Source: Cytophagales bacterium (GTDB taxonomy: Bacteria > Bacteroidota > Bacteroidia > Cytophagales > UBA9547). From it: 13,281 nt of DNA. Positions within the stretch are counted from its first letter, which is position 1, and every line of letters starts with the position of its first letter. The notes under the pieces were generated by a model. That model was not told where the DNA came from. It searched no databases and saw only the letters and a program-made list of their open reading frames with translations. Where the stretch lies: the NCBI GenBank assembly GCA_025360395.1, contig JANYCH010000405.1:1-13281 (forward strand), given 5' to 3'. Positions 7,650 through 13,281 of this stretch are shown one piece after another. Position numbers and translations under genes: made by a program.

Positions 7650-8954
7650 ATGCAAACCCTCCAGGACCTTCTTTCAGGCAAATTACTTAACACAAAGAAG
7701 CTTAAACTGTCCTGCGGACTAACTGAATTTCCCAGGGAAATTTTTGCTCTGTCCGAAACACTGGAATTGCTGGATTTATCTGGTAATAAACTATCAGAAT
7801 TGCCTTTAGAGTTGGGCATGTTCCAAAAACTCAAAATCATCTTTCTTTCAGATAATGTTTTTACAAAATTCCCAAAACAACTTGCTGATTGCCTAAATCT
7901 GGAAATGATTGGTTTTAAGTCAAATCTGATCTCTGAATTCCCTGAGAATTCACTTCCACCAAAAATTCGTTGGCTAATTCTTACCAACAATAAAATACCT
8001 CACTTGCCCAAAACAATCGGCCAATATAAATTTCTTCAAAAAGTGATGTTTGCAGGAAATGAATTAAAAGAATTGCCACCTGAAATGGCCGCTTGTACGA
8101 ATATTGAATTACTCAGAATTTCAGCAAACAAATTTACCACCTTGCCGGAATGGCTACTTAAATTACCAAAGTTATCCTGGTTGGCTTTTGCGGGAAATCA
8201 ATTTTCTACAATACCAGATATAGACAATAAACTTGAAGAAATTGATTGGGCGGAGTTTGAACCAGGCGAAAAACTCGGAGAAGGCGCTTCTGGTGTTATT
8301 TCAAAGGCCAGATGGAGTAGAAAAAACCAAGTAGTTGCTGTCAAAGTCTTTAAAGGGGAAGTAACCAGCGATGGATTACCAAAAGATGAAATGTTAGCAT
8401 GCATTTCAGCAGGCAACCATCCAAATCTTGTAAAAGTAATTGGCAAAATAAAAAATCACCCAGTAAAAAAAAGTGGATTGGTTTTTTCACTAATTCCATC
8501 AGGATATAAAAATTTAGGAATTTCTCCCACTTTTGATTCCTGCACAAGAGATGTATTTGCCGAAGGAACAAGTTTTTCAATGAACCAAATCTTGAAAATT
8601 GTCAGGGGAATAGCTTCTGTTAGCGAACAAATCCATTCAAAAGGAATTTCGCATGGCGATTTATATGCACATAACATCCTAATAGATAAAAATGCCAATC
8701 CCCTTTTCGGAGATTTTGGGGCTGGTGCCTTCTATGATAAAAGTAATACCTATACCTCAGAACTACTTGAGAAAATTGAAGTCCGGGCATTTGGTTGTTT
8801 AATGGAAGATCTATTAAAGCTGGCAAAGCCCGAAGAAAAAACCTCTTTCAGATATAAAAAGACAAAAGCACTTCTATATGATTGCATGAAGGAAGTGGTA
8901 ATAGAAAGACCTGTTTTTAAAGAGATAATTAATCAATTAAATGAGATACAATAG
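7650..8954 (+). CDS. leucine-rich-repeat protein kinase
   Basis: A 434-residue cytosolic fusion of leucine-rich repeats with a eukaryotic-like protein kinase domain. About seven LRRs of roughly 23 residues cover 14-195, with the pattern LxLLDLSGNKLSELP. The kinase domain (about 203-434) has a glycine loop GEGASG (210-215), the ATP-binding Lys232 in VAVKVF, a candidate C-helix Glu247, the catalytic loop HGDLYAHN with Asp337 and Asn342, and DFG at 355-357. The usual HRD arginine is Gly336, making this a non-RD kinase, but the residues for phosphotransfer are all present. There is no signal peptide or transmembrane segment, unlike plant receptor kinases. LRR-kinases of this size are known in scattered bacteria; substrates are unknown to me. 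It follows a GNAT gene by 43 bases and ends one base from the stop of pyrD on the opposite strand. Confidence 0.9.
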   Translation: MQTLQDLLSGKLLNTKKLKLSCGLTEFPREIFALSETLELLDLSGNKLSELPLELGMFQKLKIIFLSDNVFTKFPKQLADCLNLEMIGFKSNLISEFPENSLPPKIRWLILTNNKIPHLPKTIGQYKFLQKVMFAGNELKELPPEMAACTNIELLRISANKFTTLPEWLLKLPKLSWLAFAGNQFSTIPDIDNKLEEIDWAEFEPGEKLGEGASGVISKARWSRKNQVVAVKVFKGEVTSDGLPKDEMLACISAGNHPNLVKVIGKIKNHPVKKSGLVFSLIPSGYKNLGISPTFDSCTRDVFAEGTSFSMNQILKIVRGIASVSEQIHSKGISHGDLYAHNILIDKNANPLFGDFGAGAFYDKSNTYTSELLEKIEVRAFGCLMEDLLKLAKPEEKTSFRYKKTKALLYDCMKEVVIERPVFKEIINQLNEIQ

Positions 8955-8955
8955 G

Positions 8956-9984
8956 TCAATTTAACAGGCCTTTCAGGATATTTTTTACTAATCCGGGCCC
9001 TTCATAAACGAATCCGGAATATAATTGTATCAAGTCTGCTCCGGCATCAAGCTTTTCTCTAGCGTCTTCATATGAGTGGATTCCTCCAACTCCAATTATG
9101 GCAAAAGATCTATTAGATTTATTGGAAAGGTATCTGATAACCTCAGTGCTTTTATTTTTTACAGGCTTGCCGCTCAAGCCTCCGGCTCCTATTTCAATAA
9201 TTTTAAAAGGCTGAGTTTTAAGATTTTCGCGGCTGATGGTTGTATTGGTTGCAATAACACCTGCAATTTTAGTTTCATTGACGATTTCAATAATATCATC
9301 TAGCTGTGTATTGGTCAAATCAGGGGCAATTTTTAAAAATATTGGTTTTGCTTGGACTTGCTTTTCATTTTCAATTTGAAGAGTTTCTAAAAGCTTTTTT
9401 AAAGGTTCCTTTTCCTGCAACTCCCTAAGATTAGGAGTATTTGGAGAACTTACATTTACCACAAAATAATCTACACAATCATAAAGTGCCCTAAAGCATT
9501 TTAAATAATCATCAACAGCATTTTCATTTGGTGTAATTTTGTTTTTGCCAATATTTCCACCTATCACAATTTTAGTTTTTCTCCTTTTTAATCTTTCAGC
9601 AATAACTTCCATTCCGTCATTGTTGAAACCCATCCTATTGATCAATGCCTCATCAACCGGAAGCCTGAATAATCTTGGCTGATCATTACCAGCCTGCGGC
9701 AATGGAGTTACTGTACCAATCTCCACAAATCCAAAACCCAAAGATTCCCATTCATCAATTAAAAGCGCGTTTTTATCCAGACCGGCTGCCAAGCCGATTG
9801 GATTAGAAAATCTTAAGCCAGCAACAGTTTTACCCAATTTGCCTGAGTTAACCTTGTATACCGAAGCAAAGATTGATTTTGAAAAAGGTAATCCTAAAAT
9901 AAATCTCATCATGCCGAATGTGATATGATGGGCTTTTTCAGGTTGAAAACGGAATAGGAAGGGCTTTAAAAGGGATTTGTACAT
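8956..9984 (-). CDS. pyrD: dihydroorotate dehydrogenase (quinone), class 2
   Basis: PyrD oxidises dihydroorotate to orotate, the fourth step of pyrimidine synthesis, passing electrons through FMN to the membrane quinone pool. Class 2 is shown by the N-terminal membrane-associating helices (FRFQPEKAHHITFGMM, about 11-26) and by a catalytic serine, Ser180 in NVSSPNT, in place of the cysteine of class 1. FMN and substrate motifs include GLAAGLDKN (64-72), the lysine of FLKIAPDL (about 216-223), TNTT (246-249), GGLSGKP (268-274) and GVGGIHS (298-304). I chose ATG at 9984, giving 342 residues, because family members begin with a sequence like MYKxLLKPxLF. An in-frame TTG at 9999 would add only five residues. 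The gene is solitary, convergent with the LRR-kinase gene and divergent from lipB. Confidence 0.95.
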   Translation of the reverse strand: MYKSLLKPFLFRFQPEKAHHITFGMMRFILGLPFSKSIFASVYKVNSGKLGKTVAGLRFSNPIGLAAGLDKNALLIDEWESLGFGFVEIGTVTPLPQAGNDQPRLFRLPVDEALINRMGFNNDGMEVIAERLKRRKTKIVIGGNIGKNKITPNENAVDDYLKCFRALYDCVDYFVVNVSSPNTPNLRELQEKEPLKKLLETLQIENEKQVQAKPIFLKIAPDLTNTQLDDIIEIVNETKIAGVIATNTTISRENLKTQPFKIIEIGAGGLSGKPVKNKSTEVIRYLSNKSNRSFAIIGVGGIHSYEDAREKLDAGADLIQLYSGFVYEGPGLVKNILKGLLN

Positions 9985-10031
9985 CTTAAGTTCATTCAAA
10001 TTAGGGCAGACAAATTGATAAGCCTATTCAA

Positions 10032-10039
10032 CAAAGATA
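10032..10039 (-). promoter_or_regulatory. -7 promoter element for pyrD
   Basis: On the minus strand the sequence reads TATCTTTG, a full match to TAnnTTTG, ending about 48 bases before the pyrD ATG at 9984. No good -33 TTG lies at the right distance, so support is partial. It sits inside the short pyrD-lipB divergent spacer, directly next to the lipB element. Confidence 0.45.
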
Positions 10040-10041
10040 AA

Positions 10042-10072
10042 ATTGCCGTTTGATTAAAAATATAGATTTTTG
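10042..10072 (+). promoter_or_regulatory. weak promoter candidate for lipB
   Basis: ATTG at 10042-10045, a 19-base spacer and GATTTTTG at 10065-10072 resemble the Bacteroidota -33/-7 pair, with one mismatch in the -7 box. It would leave a short leader before the TTG codon at 10087. It lies back to back with the pyrD element on the other strand. Confidence 0.35.
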
Positions 10073-10086
10073 TATAAAAAATAATC

Positions 10087-10797
10087 TTGCCTTATCTATC
10101 TCCAAATAAATTTATAGAATTTCAGGACCTTGGCCTAATCCATTACCAGGATGCATGGGATCTTCAGGAAAAATTATTAAAACAGAAGGTAGAAGCTAAA
10201 ATTGAAGCAAGCAGTTCCAACATTGAACCTGTAACAATCAACCATCTGTTTTTCTGCGAACACCCTCATGTTTACACCCTTGGCAAAAGCGGGAAAGAGG
10301 AAAATTTTTTACTGAATAAAGAATATCTGAAAAATATTGGTGCTGAATATTTCCATATTAACAGAGGGGGGGATATTACTTATCATGGCCCAGGTCAGTT
10401 AGTTGCCTATCCAATTTTTGATCTTGATAACTTTTTTACAGACATACATTTATATATGCGCTCCCTGGAAGAAGTTATAATACAAACCTGCTCACAATTT
10501 GGAATTACGGCTGGAAGAGTGGACGGCCTAACTGGTGTCTGGATTGAATCCGAAAGTCAAAATCCTCGAAAAATTGCTGCTTTAGGTGTAAAAACGAGTC
10601 GTTGGGTCACTATACATGGACTTGCCTTAAATGTTAACACAGATTTAAGCTATTTCAATCATATTGTTCCATGCGGGCTCATTGACAAACCAGTAACTTC
10701 CATAGAAAAAGAATTAGGAGTTAAAATTGAAATGAAGGAAGTAAAAAAAGTGATGAAAATGGCTTTTCTGAATATTTTTCAAGCATTTTCGATATAA
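10087..10797 (+). CDS. lipB: lipoyl(octanoyl) transferase
   Basis: LipB moves the octanoyl group from acyl carrier protein to the lipoyl domains of 2-oxoacid dehydrogenases and the glycine cleavage H protein; LipA then inserts the sulfurs. The 236 residues match the family. The signature RGGDITYHGPGQL lies at 93-105. The catalytic pair is visible as Lys162 in RKIAALGVK and Cys196 in VPCGL; their 34-residue spacing equals that of the E. coli pair (Lys135 and Cys169). HGLALNVN (177-184) is also conserved. The start is TTG at 10087: no in-frame ATG exists before the core fold, and the frame upstream holds no better codon. It diverges from pyrD and converges on an M42 peptidase gene. LipA is not in the window. 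Confidence 0.95.
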   Translation: MPYLSPNKFIEFQDLGLIHYQDAWDLQEKLLKQKVEAKIEASSSNIEPVTINHLFFCEHPHVYTLGKSGKEENFLLNKEYLKNIGAEYFHINRGGDITYHGPGQLVAYPIFDLDNFFTDIHLYMRSLEEVIIQTCSQFGITAGRVDGLTGVWIESESQNPRKIAALGVKTSRWVTIHGLALNVNTDLSYFNHIVPCGLIDKPVTSIEKELGVKIEMKEVKKVMKMAFLNIFQAFSI

Positions 10798-10862
10798 TCC
10801 ATTTATAACTTTATTTTTCCACTAATGAACTAAGCAGGTTACAGGAGGAAAAATTTAAAAAT

Positions 10863-10891
10863 TTGCTCCCCGTAATGATTACAAGGAGCAA
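10863..10891 (-). terminator. hairpin terminator for the M42 peptidase gene
   Basis: An imperfect 29-base palindrome centred on 10877: outer arms TTGCTCC (10863-10869) and GGAGCAA (10885-10891), inner arms GTAAT and ATTAC, and one two-base mismatch between them. Read on the minus strand it begins six bases after the M42 stop codon and is followed by ATTTTTAAATTTTTCC, a T-rich tail. It may also slow lipB transcription on the plus strand, where the tail is poorer in T. Confidence 0.65.
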
Positions 10892-10897
10892 TTAGCA

Positions 10898-11968
10898 CTA
10901 TTTTATATACCTGAAATCATGCCCTGGCTGTAAATCAAGGAGAAACTCATACATCAACTGAATTACTTTATCAACATCCTCACTGTTGACTGTCTCGACC
11001 GTGGTATGCATATATTTTAAAGGCAAACTAATTAAGGCTGAAGGGGTGCCGCCATTTGCGTATGCAAACGAATCTGTATCAGTCCCAGTTGAGCGGGAAG
11101 CTGCGGCACGCTGAATGGATATACCTTTTTTATCCGCCACCTCAATAATCATGTTCAACAAATTGTTCTGAACTGCCGGTCCATATGTTACTACAGGTCC
11201 TCTTCCACATGCAATGTCTCCGCTTGTTTTCTTATCATAAAGAGGAGATTGAGTATCATGAAAAACATCTGTGATAAGGGCTACATCCGGCTTTAAGCGA
11301 TTAGCAATCATTTCAGCACCTCTTAAGCCTATTTCTTCCTGAACTGCATTAACCACGTAAAGTGTATATGGTAACTTAATGTTGTTTTCCTTTAATAAAC
11401 GGGCAACTTCTGCAATCATAAAACCACCAATCCTGTTATCGAGGGCGCGACCGACAAGGAATTTTTCGTTCATCACAAAAAAGTCTGCATCAAAAGTCAC
11501 CACAGTTCCAACATGAATCCCCTTTGCAAGAATTTCATCCTTCTTTGCGCAGCCGCAATCAATTGTAAGGTTCTTTAAAGTTGGGATTGGTTCTTTGTCA
11601 TTCTCCCGAACATGAATAGCTGGCCAGCCAAATACTCCTTTTACAATACCATTTTTTGTATGAAGGTTCACACGCATAGATGGAGCAATTTGCTGGTCGG
11701 AGCCTCCATTCTTCCTCACATAAATATAACCATCGTCTGTAATGTGGTTTACAAACCAGGAAATCTCATCTGCATGGGCTTCTATAACAACTTTGAAAGA
11801 TTGCCCAGGATTAATTACTCCTACAGCAGTACCGTAATTGTCTGTAATTCTTTCGTCTATATATGGTTTTAAATAGTCAAGCCAAAGGTGCTGCCCGCTG
11901 GTTTCAAAACCTGTTGGGGATGCATTGTTAATATAAGATTCTAAGAATTTTAAGCTATTGTCGTTCAT
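10898..11968 (-). CDS. M42-family metallo-aminopeptidase
   Basis: A cytosolic dinuclear-metal aminopeptidase of the TET/PepA-glutamyl aminopeptidase group (M42), which trims short peptides and usually forms large hollow tetrahedral particles. The 356 residues match the family. Metal ligands and catalytic residues are visible: His65 and Asp67 in EAHADE, Asp177 in GRALDNRIGG, the Glu211-Glu212 pair in VQEEIGLRGA, Asp234 in ITDVFHD, and His321 in YMHTTVE. SRSTGTDTDSFAYANGG (291-307) is a further family block. ATG at 11968 opens the protein just before the usual N-terminal block SPTGFE. It is a single gene, convergent with lipB and divergent from a membrane protein gene, with its own hairpin terminator. 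Older annotations call such proteins endoglucanase M or cellulase; nothing here supports a sugar substrate. Confidence 0.93.
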   Translation of the reverse strand: MNDNSLKFLESYINNASPTGFETSGQHLWLDYLKPYIDERITDNYGTAVGVINPGQSFKVVIEAHADEISWFVNHITDDGYIYVRKNGGSDQQIAPSMRVNLHTKNGIVKGVFGWPAIHVRENDKEPIPTLKNLTIDCGCAKKDEILAKGIHVGTVVTFDADFFVMNEKFLVGRALDNRIGGFMIAEVARLLKENNIKLPYTLYVVNAVQEEIGLRGAEMIANRLKPDVALITDVFHDTQSPLYDKKTSGDIACGRGPVVTYGPAVQNNLLNMIIEVADKKGISIQRAAASRSTGTDTDSFAYANGGTPSALISLPLKYMHTTVETVNSEDVDKVIQLMYEFLLDLQPGHDFRYIK

Positions 11969-11986
11969 GTTAAGGATTTACAAATA

Positions 11987-11994
11987 CAAATATA
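11987..11994 (-). promoter_or_regulatory. -7 promoter element for the M42 peptidase gene
   Basis: The minus strand reads TATATTTG, a full match to the Bacteroidota -7 box TAnnTTTG, 18 bases before the ATG at 11968. The region about 20 bases further upstream has no clear TTG, so only the -7 half is supported. The predicted leader is about 12 bases. Confidence 0.4.
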
Positions 11995-12085
11995 GGGTTA
12001 ACAGCTAAGATCGATAAAAGAGATGCGAAAAATGTAATACAAAATAAAAATCTATCCGAAATTTCAAAAATTAAGGTATTAAGTT

Positions 12086-12117
12086 ATTGGAATACCGTCA
12101 TATCTATTGTAACTTTT
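12086..12117 (+). promoter_or_regulatory. probable promoter for the four-helix membrane protein gene
   Basis: ATTG at 12086-12089, a 20-base spacer and TAACTTTT at 12110-12117 resemble the Bacteroidota promoter pair with one mismatch in the last -7 base. Transcription would begin near 12124, leaving a leader of about 40 bases that contains the inverted repeat at 12142-12159. Confidence 0.4.
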
Positions 12118-12141
12118 AAAATGTTTATAACGTTCTATAAA

Positions 12142-12159
12142 TAACTTATTACTAAGTTA
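12142..12159. repeat. inverted repeat in the leader of the membrane protein gene
   Basis: TAACTTA (12142-12148) and TAAGTTA (12153-12159) form perfect 7-bp arms around TTAC, ending five bases before the ATG at 12165. It lies between the putative promoter and the start codon, so it could be a repressor site or a small AU-rich hairpin over the ribosome site. The AT-rich background makes chance occurrence possible. Confidence 0.35.
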
Positions 12160-12164
12160 CGTCC

Positions 12165-12860
12165 ATGAAAGAAATCAGAAAATCCTATTCCGCAGAGTCC
12201 AATATTCTATTGCTGTCTTATATTTTTTTAACAGCTTGTTTTTTCTCTTATCAAATGTTTGGCGTGAGTTTTCGGGATTTAACTGAATGGCACAAAGCCT
12301 ATCTTGGAATGGTTTTGACCGGACTTGCGGTTTCAATTATGGTATTAATTGTATGGGAAGAAATGTTGTTTCCCGTAAAAGCACATAAGGTCAAAGGTGG
12401 TTTAATATTCAGAAACCATCAAACGAAACTGTTGACACAGCTTCTCCTTTATGCTATAATACCTGTCTTACTAGCTATTATTTATTTTGAATTTAAAGTT
12501 GACACTTTTCATTTTGTGATTTGGGTCATTGTATGTATGGTCCCTCCTATTGTTGAAAAAATAGTTTCAGGGCTAAATAATTTCAATGATTATTTAAAAT
12601 TGACCTCTACCCAAATTGAATATAAAAATAATGAAAAAGAGGGCTGTTTTGATATAATAAATATTCAGGGTATTGCCATCCTCAATGATAAAGATGGTAT
12701 TACCAAGATAATCCAGTTATTGTTAAAAAACAATGAAACAGTACTTATAGACCTTCATGAAATGGAATTAGATGCTTATTATGAATCTATTGATAATTTT
12801 ATCATGGTGAAATATAAGACCTTGTTAAAAGATTTTAATTCGATTGGAAGGGCAAATTGA
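12165..12860 (+). CDS. unrecognised four-helix membrane protein with soluble C-terminal domain
   Basis: I do not recognise this 231-residue protein. Four hydrophobic segments are visible at about 13-34, 46-69, 89-109 and 114-134, so it should be an inner-membrane protein with both ends on the same side. A short basic loop (KAHKVKGGLIFRNHQTK, 72-88) joins helices 2 and 3. The last 95 residues are soluble and alternate short strands (YLKLTSTQIEYKN, FDIINIQGIAIL, KIIQLLLKN, ETVLIDL) before a final helix. That pattern resembles the PH-like domains that follow membrane helices in some bacterial proteins, but this is inference from strand pattern only. ATG at 12165 is the natural start. The gene is divergent from the M42 peptidase gene, stands alone, and ends before a strong terminator. 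No enzyme motifs were seen. Confidence 0.75.
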   Translation: MKEIRKSYSAESNILLLSYIFLTACFFSYQMFGVSFRDLTEWHKAYLGMVLTGLAVSIMVLIVWEEMLFPVKAHKVKGGLIFRNHQTKLLTQLLLYAIIPVLLAIIYFEFKVDTFHFVIWVIVCMVPPIVEKIVSGLNNFNDYLKLTSTQIEYKNNEKEGCFDIINIQGIAILNDKDGITKIIQLLLKNNETVLIDLHEMELDAYYESIDNFIMVKYKTLLKDFNSIGRAN

Positions 12861-12877
12861 ATTAATCAAAGCTATAG

Positions 12878-12921
12878 CAAACAAAAGAAAGGGTGTCAAT
12901 TGGCACCCTTTCTTTTGTTTG
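12878..12921 (+). terminator. strong intrinsic terminator, 18-bp perfect stem
   Basis: CAAACAAAAGAAAGGGTG (12878-12895) is the exact reverse complement of 12904-12921, with an eight-base loop. The descending arm is rich in T (CTTTCTTTTGTTTG), and the opposite strand has the same composition, so it can act in both directions. It begins 17 bases after the stop at 12860. It would end the membrane protein transcript and could also stop read-through from the efflux gene converging from the right. Confidence 0.85.
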
Positions 12922-13191
12922 TTCTCAAATATATGCCATCATGAAAAAGTGAAGGTTAAGAGTTGAAGAATTACTCGAAGAGATTAAATTCTGATTTATA
13001 ATACAGAATATTGATAGGGTTGAAAAGAAAGCTTATTAGGTAAACTGGACATAGACCGATTCAATAATTCCAGATCACCTTGTCTTTAAAAAATGCAAAC
13101 AACAAATAGTGCTTAGAAACAAAAATCCCCGTTATTTGCATAACTGGAATTTTCTTAATCTATCTTCCTGTTTAAGGGCTTTTATTATAAT
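12922..13191. other. intergenic stretch without recognised features
   Basis: Between the terminator and the efflux protein stop codon there are 270 AT-rich bases. I see no open frame with coding character, no RNA gene, no tandem repeat and no convincing promoter. With the terminator, the whole gene-free stretch is 12861-13191. It may be decayed sequence or the untranslated 3' end of the minus-strand efflux transcript. Confidence 0.5.
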
Positions 13192-13281
13192 TTATCTCCA
13201 GCCACCACCAAGCGCCTGATAAATATCAACCATGGCATTGAGCTGTCTTTTCTTGATATCAATTAAATCAAATCTAGATTC
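13192..13281 (-). CDS. TolC/NodT-type outer-membrane efflux protein, C-terminal end
   Basis: Only the last 29 codons and the TAA stop are in the window; the gene continues past the right edge. The minus-strand translation reads ESRFDLIDIKKRQLNAM and then VDIYQALGGGWR. This matches the end of the final coiled-coil helix of outer-membrane factors, where the sequence LxxxRxQLxAxVxLYxALGGGW is the hallmark of the NodT subgroup. These proteins form trimeric channels that connect the outer membrane to RND or other pumps through a periplasmic adaptor. The pump and adaptor genes would be expected upstream, outside the window. The short length limits certainty about the pump type, but the ALGGGW ending is very characteristic. 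Confidence 0.8.
   Translation of the reverse strand, partial: ESRFDLIDIKKRQLNAMVDIYQALGGGWR

Noticed and set aside
7601..7990. A 129-codon open frame on the minus strand
   Set aside because: It lies antisense to the leucine-rich repeats of the kinase gene, has low-complexity Ser/Leu composition and shows no domain; it is a shadow of the repeat coding.
8198..8826. Several overlapping minus-strand frames of 68-82 codons
   Set aside because: All are antisense to the kinase domain, whose motifs are intact on the plus strand; none has a start context or a recognisable product.
9985..9999. TTG at 9999 as the pyrD start
   Set aside because: It adds five residues before the family-typical MYKSLLKPFLF start. 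ATG at 9984 is preferred, though TTG cannot be excluded.
11612..11872. An 86-codon plus-strand frame
   Set aside because: It is antisense to the metal-binding part of the M42 peptidase and has a random-looking composition.
13066..13151. AATTCCAG (13066-13073) and CTGGAATT (13144-13151) as an inverted repeat
   Set aside because: Eight-base arms about 70 bases apart in AT-rich DNA are easily due to chance, and no element boundary or transposase is present.

Overview
The window reads as chromosomal core genome of a member of the Bacteroidota, most likely a free-living Cytophagia/Saprospiria-type organism. Three things support this. The DNA is AT-rich and lacks Shine-Dalgarno sequences in front of its genes. 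Several genes are preceded by the Bacteroidota promoter signature (a TTG/TTTG element, about 20 bases, then TAnnTTTG). The gene content also fits: a TPR/PD40/OmpA protein built like PorE, a class 2 quinone-dependent PyrD, and a bacterial 3-hydroxyanthranilate dioxygenase. Assignment below phylum level is inference.

Layout. Bases 1-684 are the C-terminal half of NuoN (complex I), followed two bases later by a secreted beta-rich, probable outer-membrane protein. Facing them on the minus strand is 3-hydroxyanthranilate 3,4-dioxygenase (1507-2034), a step of NAD synthesis from tryptophan. A divergent AT-rich spacer carries a very good promoter (2168-2199). It drives an apparent two-gene envelope operon: a PorE-like TPR/beta-propeller/OmpA protein (2232-4202) and the bifunctional peptidoglycan synthase PBP1C (4209-6536), separated by 6 bases. 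Next come an unrecognised charged protein of 193 aa with its own promoter and a clear intrinsic terminator, a small GNAT acetyltransferase, and a eukaryotic-like leucine-rich-repeat protein kinase (7650-8954).

The kinase gene meets pyrD (minus strand) tail to tail with one base between the stop codons. pyrD and lipB diverge from a short spacer with back-to-back promoter-like elements. lipB converges on an M42 aminopeptidase gene (minus), and a strong hairpin terminator lies between them. After another divergent spacer there is an unrecognised four-helix membrane protein with a soluble tail (12165-12860), closed by an 18-bp-stem terminator. The right edge holds the last 29 codons of a TolC/NodT-type outer-membrane efflux protein on the minus strand.

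Most genes are solitary housekeeping functions (respiration, NAD, pyrimidine, lipoate, peptide turnover) rather than one pathway. The parts that look like functional units are the OmpA/PBP1C pair (peptidoglycan anchoring plus synthesis) and the GNAT/LRR-kinase pair. I saw no tRNA, rRNA, CRISPR array, insertion sequence or phage gene. Nothing here is clearly an undescribed system. The best leads are the PorE-like/PBP1C operon, the LRR-kinase and the two unrecognised proteins.
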